From Nannochloropsis salina CCMP1776 (Eukaryota > Sar > Eustigmatophyceae > Eustigmatales > Monodopsidaceae): DNA of 64,000 nt. The DNA lies in the NCBI GenBank assembly GCA_004565275.1, contig SDOX01000006.1, positions 434,001 to 498,000 on the forward strand, read 5' to 3'. Each line of letters starts with the position of its first letter. Within the stretch, counting starts at the first letter, position 1. The notes beneath the pieces were generated by a model. The model saw nothing but the letters and a program-made list of their open reading frames with translations, was not told the origin of the DNA and did not search any database. Shown in pieces: positions 29,882 through 39,637 of this stretch. The position numbers were made by a program, and so were the translations under genes.

Positions 29882-30958
29882 TTACAAGTGTGAACACCCT
29901 TTCATGAGACTTAAAGCAAGATTCCTCTCTTGCACTAGCTCGTCGATGGTAGCAGGGAGGCGCTTTCGCGTTTGCTCAGCAAGGGGAAGCCCTTGGATCA
30001 AAGCCCAGTTACCATCCCGGCATTCCACAGGAAAGGAGAAGAATAAGTCGGCAGGAACATCGTACGAATTTTCACCCGGAACAAACACGCCCATTGAAAC
30101 GAATTCCCCTTCTGGTGTTCCGTGCACCCAGTCCTTAAAATGATTCGCAATCGCCTGGGCCGCGCTCAACGCCGAGCTCAACTTTCGGGCCGCCAAGATT
30201 TCTGCGCCCCGTTGTTGCACCTGCGTCACCAATTCATCGTGCAGCCAAACCGCCCCCTCGTCTCCAATGATGTCCAAGACGGGCACCCATCTGCCCCCCA
30301 GCCGGACCTGAGCTTTCGCCGCAGAGGGGACCTGGGTGCTCGAGTGGTTGCCCCATATGATCACGTTCCGCACCTGCATGGCAGTCACAGCTCCATGCGC
30401 ATCGGGAATCTTAAGGGAGTCAATTTTTTTGGCGATCATGCCTCGGAGACGGTCATGGTCCAATCGCGTTAAGCACGAGAAGTTTTCCGCCGGCAGGCTG
30501 GCCGCGCGTTTTTTCGCAATGAGCGCCAGTGTGTTGGCAGGATTAGCCACCACTAGGACCTTCACGGCTCGGCTGGCGTATTCATCCAGCGCCGCGGCGT
30601 GCATGGTGATGATCTCCACATTTTTAGCAAGAAGCTCCTTTCGCTCCATGCCGGGCAAGCGAGGAAAGCCCCCCAACAAAATCGCATAGTCCACGTCGGT
30701 AAATGCCACGCGCAAATCCGTGGTGGTCACTACGCCCACCACCACTGGCGAGGCAGCATCTTCTATCTCCATTTGCACACCACGCAATGCATTCTCAGTA
30801 CCATCTATGTCGAGTAAGTGCACCATTAAGCGGACTTGGGGGCCAAAGACTCTTCCACTGATCAAGTGAGGCAATAGAGCATATGCAATCTGTCCCGCAC
30901 CGCCGGTAATCAAAACCCGCTTGACACAAGTTGGAGCGTGCTCCTCGCGCCCGATCAT
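29882..30958 (-). CDS. Malate dehydrogenase, MDH1 (cytosolic) type
   Basis: A 358-residue single-exon protein from the ATG at 30958; the frame extends three codons further only to a GTG. The Rossmann motif is RVLITGGAGQIAYALLPHL. Substrate-binding arginines are in GFPRLPGMERKELLAKNVEI and SCLTRLDHDR, the catalytic His in VIIWGNHSSTQ, and the C-terminal domain has QQRGAEILAARKLSSALSAA and GTPEGEFVSMGVFVPGENSY. This set is typical of eukaryotic cytosolic/chloroplast NAD(P)-malate dehydrogenases rather than the mitochondrial type. It interconverts malate and oxaloacetate with a nicotinamide cofactor. The N-terminus (MIGREEHAPTCVKRV) has no evident targeting signal and the C-terminus (GCSHL) is not a clear peroxisomal PTS1, so the cytosol is the default. 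The insert before VRNVIIWGNH (IPDAHGAVTAMQ) is slightly longer than usual. Confidence 0.95.
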   Translation of the reverse strand: MIGREEHAPTCVKRVLITGGAGQIAYALLPHLISGRVFGPQVRLMVHLLDIDGTENALRGVQMEIEDAASPVVVGVVTTTDLRVAFTDVDYAILLGGFPRLPGMERKELLAKNVEIITMHAAALDEYASRAVKVLVVANPANTLALIAKKRAASLPAENFSCLTRLDHDRLRGMIAKKIDSLKIPDAHGAVTAMQVRNVIIWGNHSSTQVPSAAKAQVRLGGRWVPVLDIIGDEGAVWLHDELVTQVQQRGAEILAARKLSSALSAAQAIANHFKDWVHGTPEGEFVSMGVFVPGENSYDVPADLFFSFPVECRDGNWALIQGLPLAEQTRKRLPATIDELVQERNLALSLMKGCSHL

Positions 30959-31978
30959 TTTTCGCACGTCTGTTCGGTATTTTGTTTAATTGTTGGGCTC
31001 AGCTCGGGTTCCTACACTTTGTAACTGCGCCATGACAAACGAAAATGTGGAAGCAAGATAAATTGTAAGTCCATTTAATGATATTTCATCCGTATTTGTG
31101 GGATTTCAACATATTCATGGACTAGGACGCGTTTCTCCTCTGCGTGCGGATTCTTCGTGGGGAAGAAAGGAAATACGTTTTTCCGACAGGGGGCCTCCTG
31201 GACCGCCTCGATTAGATCCGGTGCCTCCCGGCTCCACGGGATGGGCTAGTGATGGGTGGGTGGGATTCGCAGGTCTTTGGATTCAGGGTTTCAAAACTCT
31301 CCATTTGAGTCTAATGTGGCCAGGAAAAGCCATCGAAGGGCTCAAAACGAGTGGATATTTAAAATAAAAATAAAAAAAGAAGGCCATCAAGTCCATGCGC
31401 CTTGCGCGCTTTTCGCTCTCCTCTTCGCCGACAGCCGACGTTGTCTTTTGCCCCTGTCAATCCAACCGTGTGCATGGTGTCAATCCAACCGTGTGCATGC
31501 TGTCAACCCAACCGTGTGCATGCTGTCAACTCAATAGTGTGCATGCCAAGGCCCGACCCAAATCCACGATGCATACACCACATTCTTGTTGGACTCGGAC
31601 ACACCATACATAAATAACACGCGTGTTGGACAAAAGGGCAATGAAACTTCCGGTACAGACGGCGGAAGCACCATCCTCAGGCCCATCACCACCGCACCAG
31701 CCTCCTCATCAAATGGTACTGGTCGTGAAATGCCGCAAGACTGGATAGACGAAGGGGAAGACGGTGAGGACAGCGGCTGCTGCTAAGGAGGTGGTGGAGG
31801 TGGGGAGAAGCGAAATGTTATGGCGCTGCTGATGGACGGCAGCCGCAGGGTGCTTAGCAAGACCCATCTGCCCACGCCACATGACGAGACATGGGAGAAG
31901 AAGCCCGTGGAGGTGGGCTGGCCATCGTACGACCTGGCATTTCGGCACAGCGTCGAGTGCTTTCTCGTTTGAAATTGG
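30959..31978. other. Intergenic with an A-rich stretch; no supported gene
   Basis: About 1 kb between the malate dehydrogenase start and the decayed DOT1-like gene. It contains an A-rich tract at 31360-31382, the four-copy 23-bp repeat listed separately and several overlapping open frames without domains (31098-31367, 31395-31617, 31586-31786). Confidence 0.45.
31455..31546. repeat. 23-bp tandem repeat, four copies
   Basis: Head-to-tail copies start at 31455, 31478, 31501 and 31524 with consensus tgtcaatccaaccgtgtgca followed by tgc. Copies 1 and 2 differ only at the last base, copy 3 by one internal base, and copy 4 is the most diverged. A minisatellite; no spacers, so not a CRISPR array. 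Confidence 0.9.
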
Positions 31979-33100
31979 CTACTTGTAAAGTCCCGTGGGA
32001 TAGAGCACGTTGTTGAGCGTGAGACCGCCCCGCGCGCCAGAGCCCCGGATGATGCAAATGGGCGCACCGCCCCTCCTGGGGAAGGTTCTCGCAGAGGCCC
32101 AGGACCTCCTCTCTGTCCTCCTCCTCCTCCATCCCCTCAGCATCGTCGTCCTCCTCCTCCATCCCCTCGTCGTCCTCCTCCCCGGCGGCCTCGTTCCCGT
32201 CCTCGTCCTTTTCCTCCTCCTCTGAGGGGTCCACACTGACCACGCCGCGGCCGCCGACTTGTTGTGCATGCGGCGTGTGGCGGGGCGGGTGAGAAGGGCT
32301 TCCTAGCGTCGTTGACCTGCGCCAGCAAGCTCTTTATCGAGCTCTGGCCGATCAAGTCTAGGCCCGGCGTGAAGAGCACGTCCACAGGCCTCCGGGCGGC
32401 CGGTGCGGGGAGGGGGTGTGTCCCTCGCTCGAGCCGTGCATAGAGGTCTTGATCTTCTTCCACCACGGCGACGTGACCGAGGCCCGCGCGCTGGACCCGT
32501 TCACGCACGTCTACTTTTCCGAAGCCCATGCAGAATTGATGTAGACTGTGGACTTCGAACATGTGAACGTGCGTGACGGGGTTCAGCCTGCGGGTCTCCG
32601 TCACGTCGCCGTGGTGGAAGAGGATCTTGTGGTTGATGCGGTCCGCCGCCGCCACGCCTGCATCCGCGTCCGCTCCCACCGCTGCAGCTGCCGTATCGGC
32701 CGCCTCCTAGGCCTCCGCCTAGGCCACCCGCAGGAAGTGCCTGAGGGTGTGCAGCGAGAGCTGCCAGCGCACCTGCTCGTGCTCGATGCTGTAGGAGGCC
32801 GCCATGCGGGGGTACTCGACCACGTGGATGTTGGGCTTACCCGGGCCGCAGTGCGAGATCATCACATCCACCACCTTTTGCTGCCTGTGGTCAGCTCGCC
32901 ATATATGGCCCCGCCGGCGCTGTTGCTGGGGGGGGCAAAGGGGGGGGGGAAGGTCGGAGATGGGTGAGCAAGGGGCTACTGCCAGAGGTATGAAAAGACA
33001 CAATACATAGCTCTGTCTCGTACCCGCCAAGGGAGCAGATGCAGCAGTCCACAATCTTGTAGGCGGCCGTCAGGGAGGGAGACCACTCCTGTGGGTGGTT
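31979..33100 (-). pseudogene. Decayed DOT1-like histone H3K79 methyltransferase
   Basis: Read 5' to 3' on the minus strand, blocks of a DOT1-type catalytic domain appear in order but not in one frame: WSPSLTAAYKIVDCCICSLG (about 33080-33021); GGAIYGELTTGS after a possible intron; VVDVMISHCGPGKPNIHV (SAM-binding motif, normally DxGSGxGKPN); SIEHEQVRWQLSLHTLRHFL; ILFHHGDVTETRRLNPVTHV then HMFEV; then an acidic stretch (EEEEKDEDGNEAAGEEDDEG) and a tail GARGGLTLNNVLYPTGLYK ending at 31979. Frame changes lie between the GGAIYGELT and VVDV blocks and between the acidic stretch and the tail. Two in-frame TAG codons lie close together near 32707-32718, within an Ala/Glu-rich linker. The SAM motif itself is degraded. 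DOT1 methylates histone H3 Lys79 in nucleosomes. A complicated but live gene or sequencing errors remain possible, but several independent defects favour a relic. Confidence 0.65.
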
Positions 33101-33178
33101 GGGCGTGCATGGGATGATGTGTCATGATGTGTTGGTAGCGTCAACATCCCCCAGTCGCCCCTCGATAACCCCAGTGAT

Positions 33179-33340
33179 AGAGATTGGAGAGACTCTACCA
33201 GCGTTGGCATCGGGCTCAGGATTTGTGATGGAACTCGGTTGACACCAACGCTGGCTTCACCACAACTAATCTTCGTGTGAGTGCACATCTTGACCACGTC
33301 CGACCCCGACGCCATAGCTGGTAGAGTCTCTCCTGTCTCT
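33179..33340. repeat. Imperfect inverted repeat, arms of about 36 bp
   Basis: The left arm at 33179-33214 and right arm at 33305-33340 are inverted copies matching at about 31 of 36 positions, with a perfect 17-bp core (ggagagactctaccagc at 33186 against gctggtagagtctctcc at 33318). A nested pair, ccagcgttgg at 33199 and ccaacgctgg at 33245, could form an alternative stem. It lies just upstream of the decayed DOT1-like gene. It could be a fold-back element or the remains of a duplicated, inverted segment. No target-site duplication was evident. Confidence 0.75.
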
Positions 33341-34103
33341 GCCCTCAGGGCCCAGAGTGCTCCTCTTCACACCTACATTGGCGGCAGTCCTTGCCCATTT
33401 GTTTTTAGCTGCCATGGTCAAGGTCACAAAGCACGTCGATGCGATGGCCACCACTACGATGACACATTAGGGCCCCCTCTGTGTTTTTTCAGTGTGTAGT
33501 GTGTGGGGATGTGGTCAGAGCTTGGATTTGACGGGAAAGGGGAGGTCGACCAACACCGGACCAGGTATCGTAAGCGAGGCGTGAGCGGTGCCGCCGCGTC
33601 GTCTCTCTGGCTTCTCACGATCCCGTTCCTTTTCGGTTTCAATTACTCGACGCCTGCATGATGATATTTCTCGTCCTCTTCCTCCACTCACTCGACGTCT
33701 GCGTGATGATGTTTCTCGTCCTCCTCCTCCCCCCAGGCTCGGAGCCTCGGGGTCTCGGGCTTTGGGCCCCGGAATTTTCCTTACAGAATTTTCTTGCTTG
33801 GGTTAGGACGGGCTTAGACAAGGTGCGCCGTTAGGGAGCAATCATTTCAACCGCACTTTACTTTTTCTATCGGATCTAACTTTGTAAATAGATCCAATAA
33901 AATAAACGTACACGTCAAAATTGCACGATTGACATATGAGGTTTGACTTATGCCTGGCGAGCTGCTCGTTACTTGATTCTTTCAGCAGTTGTTTTAACAT
34001 GCATTTATAGGTTTAGAAGGTCTGATGTCGCTTTTATTTTACTGAAACAGATAACACATTGGCATTTGTCTCATAAACATCGTATGTTGTTGAGCGCACA
34101 ATC
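33341..34103. other. Intergenic between DOT1 relic and hydrolase, with a 45-bp duplication
   Basis: About 760 bp. Two tandem copies of a 45-bp unit (33645-33689 and 33690-33734), built on actcgacg[c/t]ctgc[a/g]tgatgat then tttctcgtcctc, lie in pyrimidine-rich DNA. The part from about 33840 to 34100 is AT-rich and holds the upstream region of the next gene. Possible N-terminal remnants of the DOT1-like gene on the minus strand (33250-33450) are too weak to call. Confidence 0.5.
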
Positions 34104-35729
34104 ATGTCATCGTCAAGTGAAGTGCCCTCAGTAGTTTTGCCGGTCCAAGACATGGATGTCCTCCTACGCAGACTCCTGGCACCGGAGAAGGAACACGAAA
34201 GCGAACGGATGGATTGTGGATATGGTAGAGAACATATATATGATTCTGACGAGCTTCTCTTGTCTAATGTGGCGTCATTGCTGGCTTTCCCCCTTGGTGG
34301 GATCTGCTCGATCTTTCTGTTGCTCTTGGGAACGTACACACATTTTTGCACAGCTTGCAGGCGGTTTATCGTGGCTTGGGCCGATCAGATCGAGGCGATG
34401 TGGCAATCTTTGAGACTATCCCGTTGTCACCTGCAGGATCATAGGAATATCAATATCAAACGACCAAAGCTCATGCCACGCATGATATCACACGGAACAA
34501 ATAGTAAGACAGGACTGTATTGGTGTGGTTTGGGAGATGTCTGCGAACGCGACGATCTCATTTTCACACCATATTTCGACCCCCAAAAGCCTTCTGTTAT
34601 ATATGTGCATGGTTATCAGCCGCGAACCATCATTCGATGTTTTCGTGAGAGCCTGAATTGGGGGGACAATGACAATGAGTTTGGGCTGGATATGAACGCG
34701 GCAGATCATTGGCTAAAAGCTGGTTGGAACGTAGGTGTTTTTTACTGGTCTTCATACGCGGATGAAGACTACATACACGATGCCGAGGCCAAGATTTGGT
34801 CGAACCAGACGTCAGTGGGCATGCGCTATCGGAGTTTGACCAAATGCGGGACCAGAGTAAAGTGGCGATACGTCTCCTCAGACGTGCCCTGTGTCGCGCA
34901 TCAACTCGCAAGCGTACTTCGTCAGCGCTTTACTTCCGATACAGCAGGGTATCGGCTTGTGGGGCATAGTTTGGGCGCACAGGTCGTCATTCATGCTGCC
35001 ACATTGCTTGCGCGGGCGAAACGCCGGCAGGCAAACGCCGTCTGCTTGCAAGATGGGATTGTCAATTGCGACGCGACCCTAGACGAGGAAACAAGGGGAA
35101 AAGTGCAGGGAGTTCCGAATGTTACACCCGGATTTGAATACTCAGGACCAGGAGGCACGTCTGATGCCGATCATATTCCCTTCCCGGTCGGCTCCTCGCG
35201 CACTAGGGAGGCTTCTTTCCTCTTACCCACTCGGATTGCGTTGTTGGACGCCTTCTTCACGTTGGAGCCCAAGAGATACGTCGGGTGGCGCTCGCTAGCT
35301 AGTGTTCTGAAAGAAGAATTGGCGGACCTGGTCCAAGAGGAGGATGTTGTGTTTGAGCAATACCAGACTTCTCTCCTGTCCTTTGCGGCCAATTTTCATC
35401 TGAAACCCTTCACAGCCTTTTTTGACTTGAACCCCAAGCATATCCCGTGGTGGAAGCTCCGGGCCCGCCATGTTTGTGCACCGTACCTGTATTTTCATTC
35501 AATGGCCTCCCTAGAGGTGGGAAGAAGGGTGATGAAGGATGGGGGCGGGGCTTGGACGGCTTTCTGGGGCCAAATCCACCATCAAGACATGCTCGAGGAT
35601 GAAGACTCTTTTCGCGGCATAGCCACGACACCCGACGCGCATTTGCGCTTGCTCATGCAGAGATATGCAATGGAGGGAATATGGGAACTTTTTACTCATA
35701 TTTCGTGCTACCCTCTCTCTCGGCATTAG
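34104..35729 (+). CDS. Alpha/beta hydrolase, lipase-like, with N-terminal membrane helix
   Basis: A 541-residue single-exon protein. Residues about 57-82 form a hydrophobic helix (NVASLLAFPLGGICSIFLLL) after an acidic leader, suggesting a membrane anchor. The catalytic domain starts near 150: SVIYVHGYQPRTI carries the oxyanion-hole HG, WNVGVFYWSSYADEDY follows, and the nucleophile elbow GHSLGA places the catalytic Ser at 289. The Asp and His of the triad are not obvious; candidates lie in the C-terminal third, for example the segment FWGQIHHQDMLED. Cys/Asn-rich insertions sit between the elbow and the end. The GHSLGAQVVIHAA elbow is typical of class 3-like and other lipid hydrolases, so an ester or lipid substrate is likely but unproven. 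Base composition is slightly richer in AT than its neighbours. Confidence 0.75.
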   Translation: MSSSSEVPSVVLPVQDMDVLLRRLLAPEKEHESERMDCGYGREHIYDSDELLLSNVASLLAFPLGGICSIFLLLLGTYTHFCTACRRFIVAWADQIEAMWQSLRLSRCHLQDHRNINIKRPKLMPRMISHGTNSKTGLYWCGLGDVCERDDLIFTPYFDPQKPSVIYVHGYQPRTIIRCFRESLNWGDNDNEFGLDMNAADHWLKAGWNVGVFYWSSYADEDYIHDAEAKIWSNQTSVGMRYRSLTKCGTRVKWRYVSSDVPCVAHQLASVLRQRFTSDTAGYRLVGHSLGAQVVIHAATLLARAKRRQANAVCLQDGIVNCDATLDEETRGKVQGVPNVTPGFEYSGPGGTSDADHIPFPVGSSRTREASFLLPTRIALLDAFFTLEPKRYVGWRSLASVLKEELADLVQEEDVVFEQYQTSLLSFAANFHLKPFTAFFDLNPKHIPWWKLRARHVCAPYLYFHSMASLEVGRRVMKDGGGAWTAFWGQIHHQDMLEDEDSFRGIATTPDAHLRLLMQRYAMEGIWELFTHISCYPLSRH

Positions 35730-36383
35730 GTAATAGATGTTCCCCGTGACGGTATGCATGACAACGCGTCGAATAAGTGCAGTTGCATACACCACATAGA
35801 TTGATTTCGGCACGTAAGTAGTAGGAACAACAATTTTTAGAAATGTATCAACTTGAGATGTCATGAAATTCGACAAACCTGACCGAGCGCAGGAAAATGT
35901 CCAAAAGAAAGCAAGGAAGGTAACTTCACTAATACAATATCTTGATATAATGAAGAACCAGTAAATTTCCTGCCGCTTATTGAGGTTTAATCCTTGTATT
36001 TTTCCTCTTAAATCTAAGTGTTGGTCTTCATCTCTCTCAAAGTACAACTTGTAGACAGCAATATTTTATGCCTTATAAGTCAGTAGCAGGCACGAGAAAG
36101 TGAGGTCATTATCGTGTCGCAGCCCTCTGTTACTCGGTATATCCTGATAACATATACTTTACTTGGTGGATATCGTCTTGTCCTGACACAGCTCCCCATG
36201 TGTCAGCTCCTGTCGGTGCCACTGCTGTCGTATCTTTCGCGCCTTTGGAGCGTGGTCGCGCTTTTAGAGAGCCTCGCCGTGTACCCCCGAACATCGTTGA
36301 TTGCTACGATTACGCAACCACATTGGCTAACGCGGGCACACCCGACTCGTCATCAAAACTGCGTCGAGCTGAATATTTTACCG
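35730..36383. other. Intergenic between convergent genes, AT-rich
   Basis: About 650 bp. AT-rich around 35800-36070, with only short overlapping frames (36114-36404, 36200-36430). Nothing recognised. Confidence 0.45.
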
Positions 36384-38350
36384 TTACCGACTCCCCTCCG
36401 TTGAGGCGTTTCCGTGCTCTCCCAGCATAGTAGTGGTCCAGCCCGCAGCCATGTACGTGTGATACAGAACCACCAGCACAGATAGCCATACGCAAACAAC
36501 CAATATTCTCATCCGCTCTCGCGATGTCATCCCATTCCCTTCCCTTCCGTGCATGGGTCCGTGACTGAGAGGCAAACCCCGCCTCTCCCAGCCCGCAGAG
36601 CAAAGTACGTGAGCTGCGCTTCGCATCTTCCGAGCAAACCAATCTGCACCCGAGCACGAAATAATTCCACAAAGGATGCGTGCTATCGCCACATAGGCCT
36701 TCATCAGCGGTGTTCCCAGCATCATTAAAAAGGAGAAAAAATGATACACCAACATAATATAAACATCGCCCCATCCGCCCCTCCGACTGCTGCAGCCTTC
36801 CCCACCTGGGCGGTGGTACGCCTGCACCACGCCCTCGTAGTTCGCTACCATCATGTCCATGACTCGATCGTGTTCAAGGCTGACGATCGATCCCCTTGCT
36901 TTCTCCGCAAAGCGGGCACGCAGAGGTCCATTCACGACCAGCTCCCGCGTCAAGGAATGGTACTCGTCCACGTCGGCTCGACAGACTACAAAGCCGTTGA
37001 CTCCATGGTGCACAAGATGGCCTGAGCAACCTGCAGAGGCAATGCATGGCACCCCACTGGCCAGTGCCTCCAAGGTCACGTTTCCGAAGGTCTCGACCTC
37101 GCTGGGAAACAGGAACAGGTCAACCGAGGCATAGACCTCCGCCAGGGCCGCGCCGCTCATCCATCCCAGATGCTCGGTCCGTGGCAGCTTCTTCATGTGC
37201 TCCTCGTAAGACCCTGATCCCACCACTAACGCTCGGAATTTCAAACCCTCCTGGTCCAACCGTCGGATTACCTCGGCCCATATATCCGGAGATTTTTCCT
37301 TCACCAGTCGCCCCACCCAGAGGATCACCACCTCGTCGTCTGCAATGCCGCGGCCACGCCTAAAAGCCATGGAGCGGAAGTTCGGGTTGAACATTTTCAG
37401 GTCAACCCCGCGGCCCCAGAGGGAGACACGATTCTCGGGGAACCCGCTGTCCACCAAGCGCTTGCGCACGAACGGCGTCGGAACATAGATAGGCATGTTC
37501 ACGTAGAAGCTGCGGATGAAGCGTTCTACCGGGAGGCGGATGACGCTTAAATGGTAGAATTGCAGGTAGTCTGCATAATTGGAGTGCCAGGTGCCCATCA
37601 CGGGGATCCGCTCCGCCTTCGCCCACCGGAGCGCGTCCAGGGCCAAGAAGTCGGGGACAGTAAAGTGGATAACAGAGGGGTTGAAGGCTTTGATCTGAGC
37701 TTTGCACTCCGGTGTGAGTCTTATCCCCAGAGAATATCCAAAGTTATCGTCCGCGTTGATGATCGGCAAGGGGATGGAAGGAACGGTGAAGACATCCGTT
37801 TCGCTCCACCCCGCAGGCCCGCATGATACCACCCGAGAAGCTATCCCTCGGCTTTGTAGATGCGCCCGGAGCTTCCGGATGGTAAGGCTCACTCCGTCGC
37901 ACACATAATAGGCGGCGGTGAAAATGACCACGCGTGGCGCCCCGCCGGTACCCAAGGTACCCCCGCTTCCTTCTTCGTCCGTGTCCAGCACGGGCGTCGT
38001 GGAGCAGGTGACACTGCTGGTGCTGCTGCTAGAGGGACCCGGTGGATACCACTGCTGATGCTGCGCATCAAAGTTCTCATGCTTGTGTCGGATTGCGTCG
38101 TATGCTTCTTCCGAGTACTGCACTACTGCTTCTTCCAAGTCCTGTAAGTATACAGAGGGAGGTCCGTGTCAACATTGTTCTTGAGTTCACTTCATTTCTT
38201 TCTTCTATCACATTTTTCACAGCGCAATTACACTTTTTTAAAAGGAAGTTCCAAATACTCCTCCGGCGCGGCATAGTGGGTCTCATCCCCCCCAAATATT
38301 TGAGAGCTCACCTCATGTGGCAGACGTGGCACTTGATCGCCGCTGGGCAT
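36384..38350 (-). CDS. GT4 glycosyltransferase, SQD2-like, two exons
   Basis: Exon 1 (38350-38312) encodes MPSGDQVPRLPHE; exon 2 (38141-36384) continues in phase 0 at DLEEAVVQYSEEAYDAIRHK after a 170-bp GT-AG intron. Together 598 residues. The N-terminal Rossmann half (about 70-270) holds RVVIFTAAYYVCDGVSLTI, a FNPSVIHFTVPDF strand and MGTWHSNYADYLQFYHLSVI. The C-terminal half has VVILWVGRLVKEKSPDIWAE and the donor-binding E-x7-E motif (ETFGNVTLE), then SGVPCIASAGCSGHLVHHG. These are retaining GT4 (GT-B) hallmarks. The overall pattern resembles SQD2, which adds sulfoquinovose to diacylglycerol, but the acceptor cannot be assigned. Two hydrophobic helices near the C-terminus (MLVYHFFSFLMMLGTPLMKA and ILVVCVWLSVLVVLYHTYMA) suggest a tail membrane anchor, and no plastid presequence is seen, so an ER or Golgi glycosyltransferase is an alternative. 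Confidence 0.82.
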
Positions 38351-39637
38351 CTTTTATATTTGGTTTCAGATCGATTAGATTGACGACGGCTTACAATCTT
38401 TGGGGCTGCTATCTGTCGTGAGGGGCACGGTGGGCCAGTAGCGGAATGACAGGATTTGTTGCCAGCAGGTGATGTTTGAAGGCGCCTTCCCGCGTGAAAT
38501 TCTGTTTGTATGCTTGAAAAATAATTCACTCTTCCGTCACTTCAGCATTCTACAAATTGCTAAAGCAGCGACTTGCCCAAATCCCTGTGCCAATAGCATA
38601 TGATGTTAGTAGGTGTTGTGAGCTTTTGAGTCAAAATGTGTGCATCTTGGTAGATCCAGCATCTCTTCCTCTACTTTCTTGCCGGCGCATGTGGAAAATC
38701 CATGCGTCGAAAAAATGCACGCATGGTGTTGAGTACATTCTTCCATTCAAACCCACAGGGTCGTGGATGGAGAGTACCGGGTGCATCGGGGTGCATGATG
38801 GACTTTGCACCTCGAAATCTGCATTTATTCCGAAGCAGCCAGAAAAACTTTCCCCATGGGGGGAAACGAGAGGCCCAATCCTAGCGTCTCCCGCTTTCCT
38901 AGCTTTGACACCGTGCACGACCAAGGTCATACGCTCTCATGTTCACCAGGCCAGGTGAATCCCTCTCATTCTTTTCCTTGCAATCTACTTCCGGGAGTCC
39001 CCGCCTTTATGCGCCTGATCCGGGCGCGGAGGGAAAGGACGATCATCGCTTTGTCGAGGTGTTCGCTCCTGAAAAGTGACGCCGCACATGTCTCAGATCT
39101 GTGTTCCTCCTCGATCGGGTTCATTTGTCTAAGACGAGTTCTGATAGAATTTCAACAACCGGAAAAGCTTAAGGGAATGGTTGTCTTCTTTTCTGAAATT
39201 TTATGGGAGGTGTCCGTGATGCTATACTTGTTGGTGGGCGAGACACTCATCACGACTTCATGAATACGGGAAGGAGGGACCCCGGAAGAAGCACTACTCT
39301 AATTTACAAAACATAGAAAACGCACGACTTGCGCCTGATTTATTGCACGTGATCGTAAGGGTATACTTTTCAGCTACTTTTACAATAATGTCGTACGTAC
39401 TATTTTAGCCTCTCTGTATGCAGCTGACCGAAGACGCAGGGCAACGACTTACCAGAAATAAATTTGCCATGTGTTTTATCTAGAGCCAACTTAAATCGCG
39501 CCCGACGGGAAAGAACTTCGACATATCTTTTTTAAAATGAGCTCTAAGTTGATAGCATCACGGGCAGAAATATTCCCTTGTGGCGTCTTCATTCCCACAG
39601 AGGCTCTGAAAAAGAGGGGACGCCCTCATCACTTTGT
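38351..39637. other. 1.3-kb stretch with no supported gene
   Basis: Lies between two minus-strand genes. Plus frames 38557-38958 and 38805-39263 and the minus frame 38631-38930 overlap and match nothing I recognise. Composition shifts to AT-rich between about 39290 and 39540. It probably holds the 5' region of the glycosyltransferase and the 3' region of the SET-MYND gene. Confidence 0.4.

Noticed and set aside
31360-31382. A-rich tract considered as the tail of a LINE or SINE insertion
   Set aside because: No retroelement coding remains, no RNA polymerase III box pair and no target duplication were seen nearby.
31455-31546. Regular 23-bp repeats considered as a CRISPR array
   Set aside because: Copies are directly adjacent without unique spacers, and the window is eukaryotic nuclear DNA with spliceosomal introns.
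32548-32967. Plus-strand ORF of 139 codons
   Set aside because: It is antisense to clear DOT1-like blocks on the minus strand and has no domain of its own.
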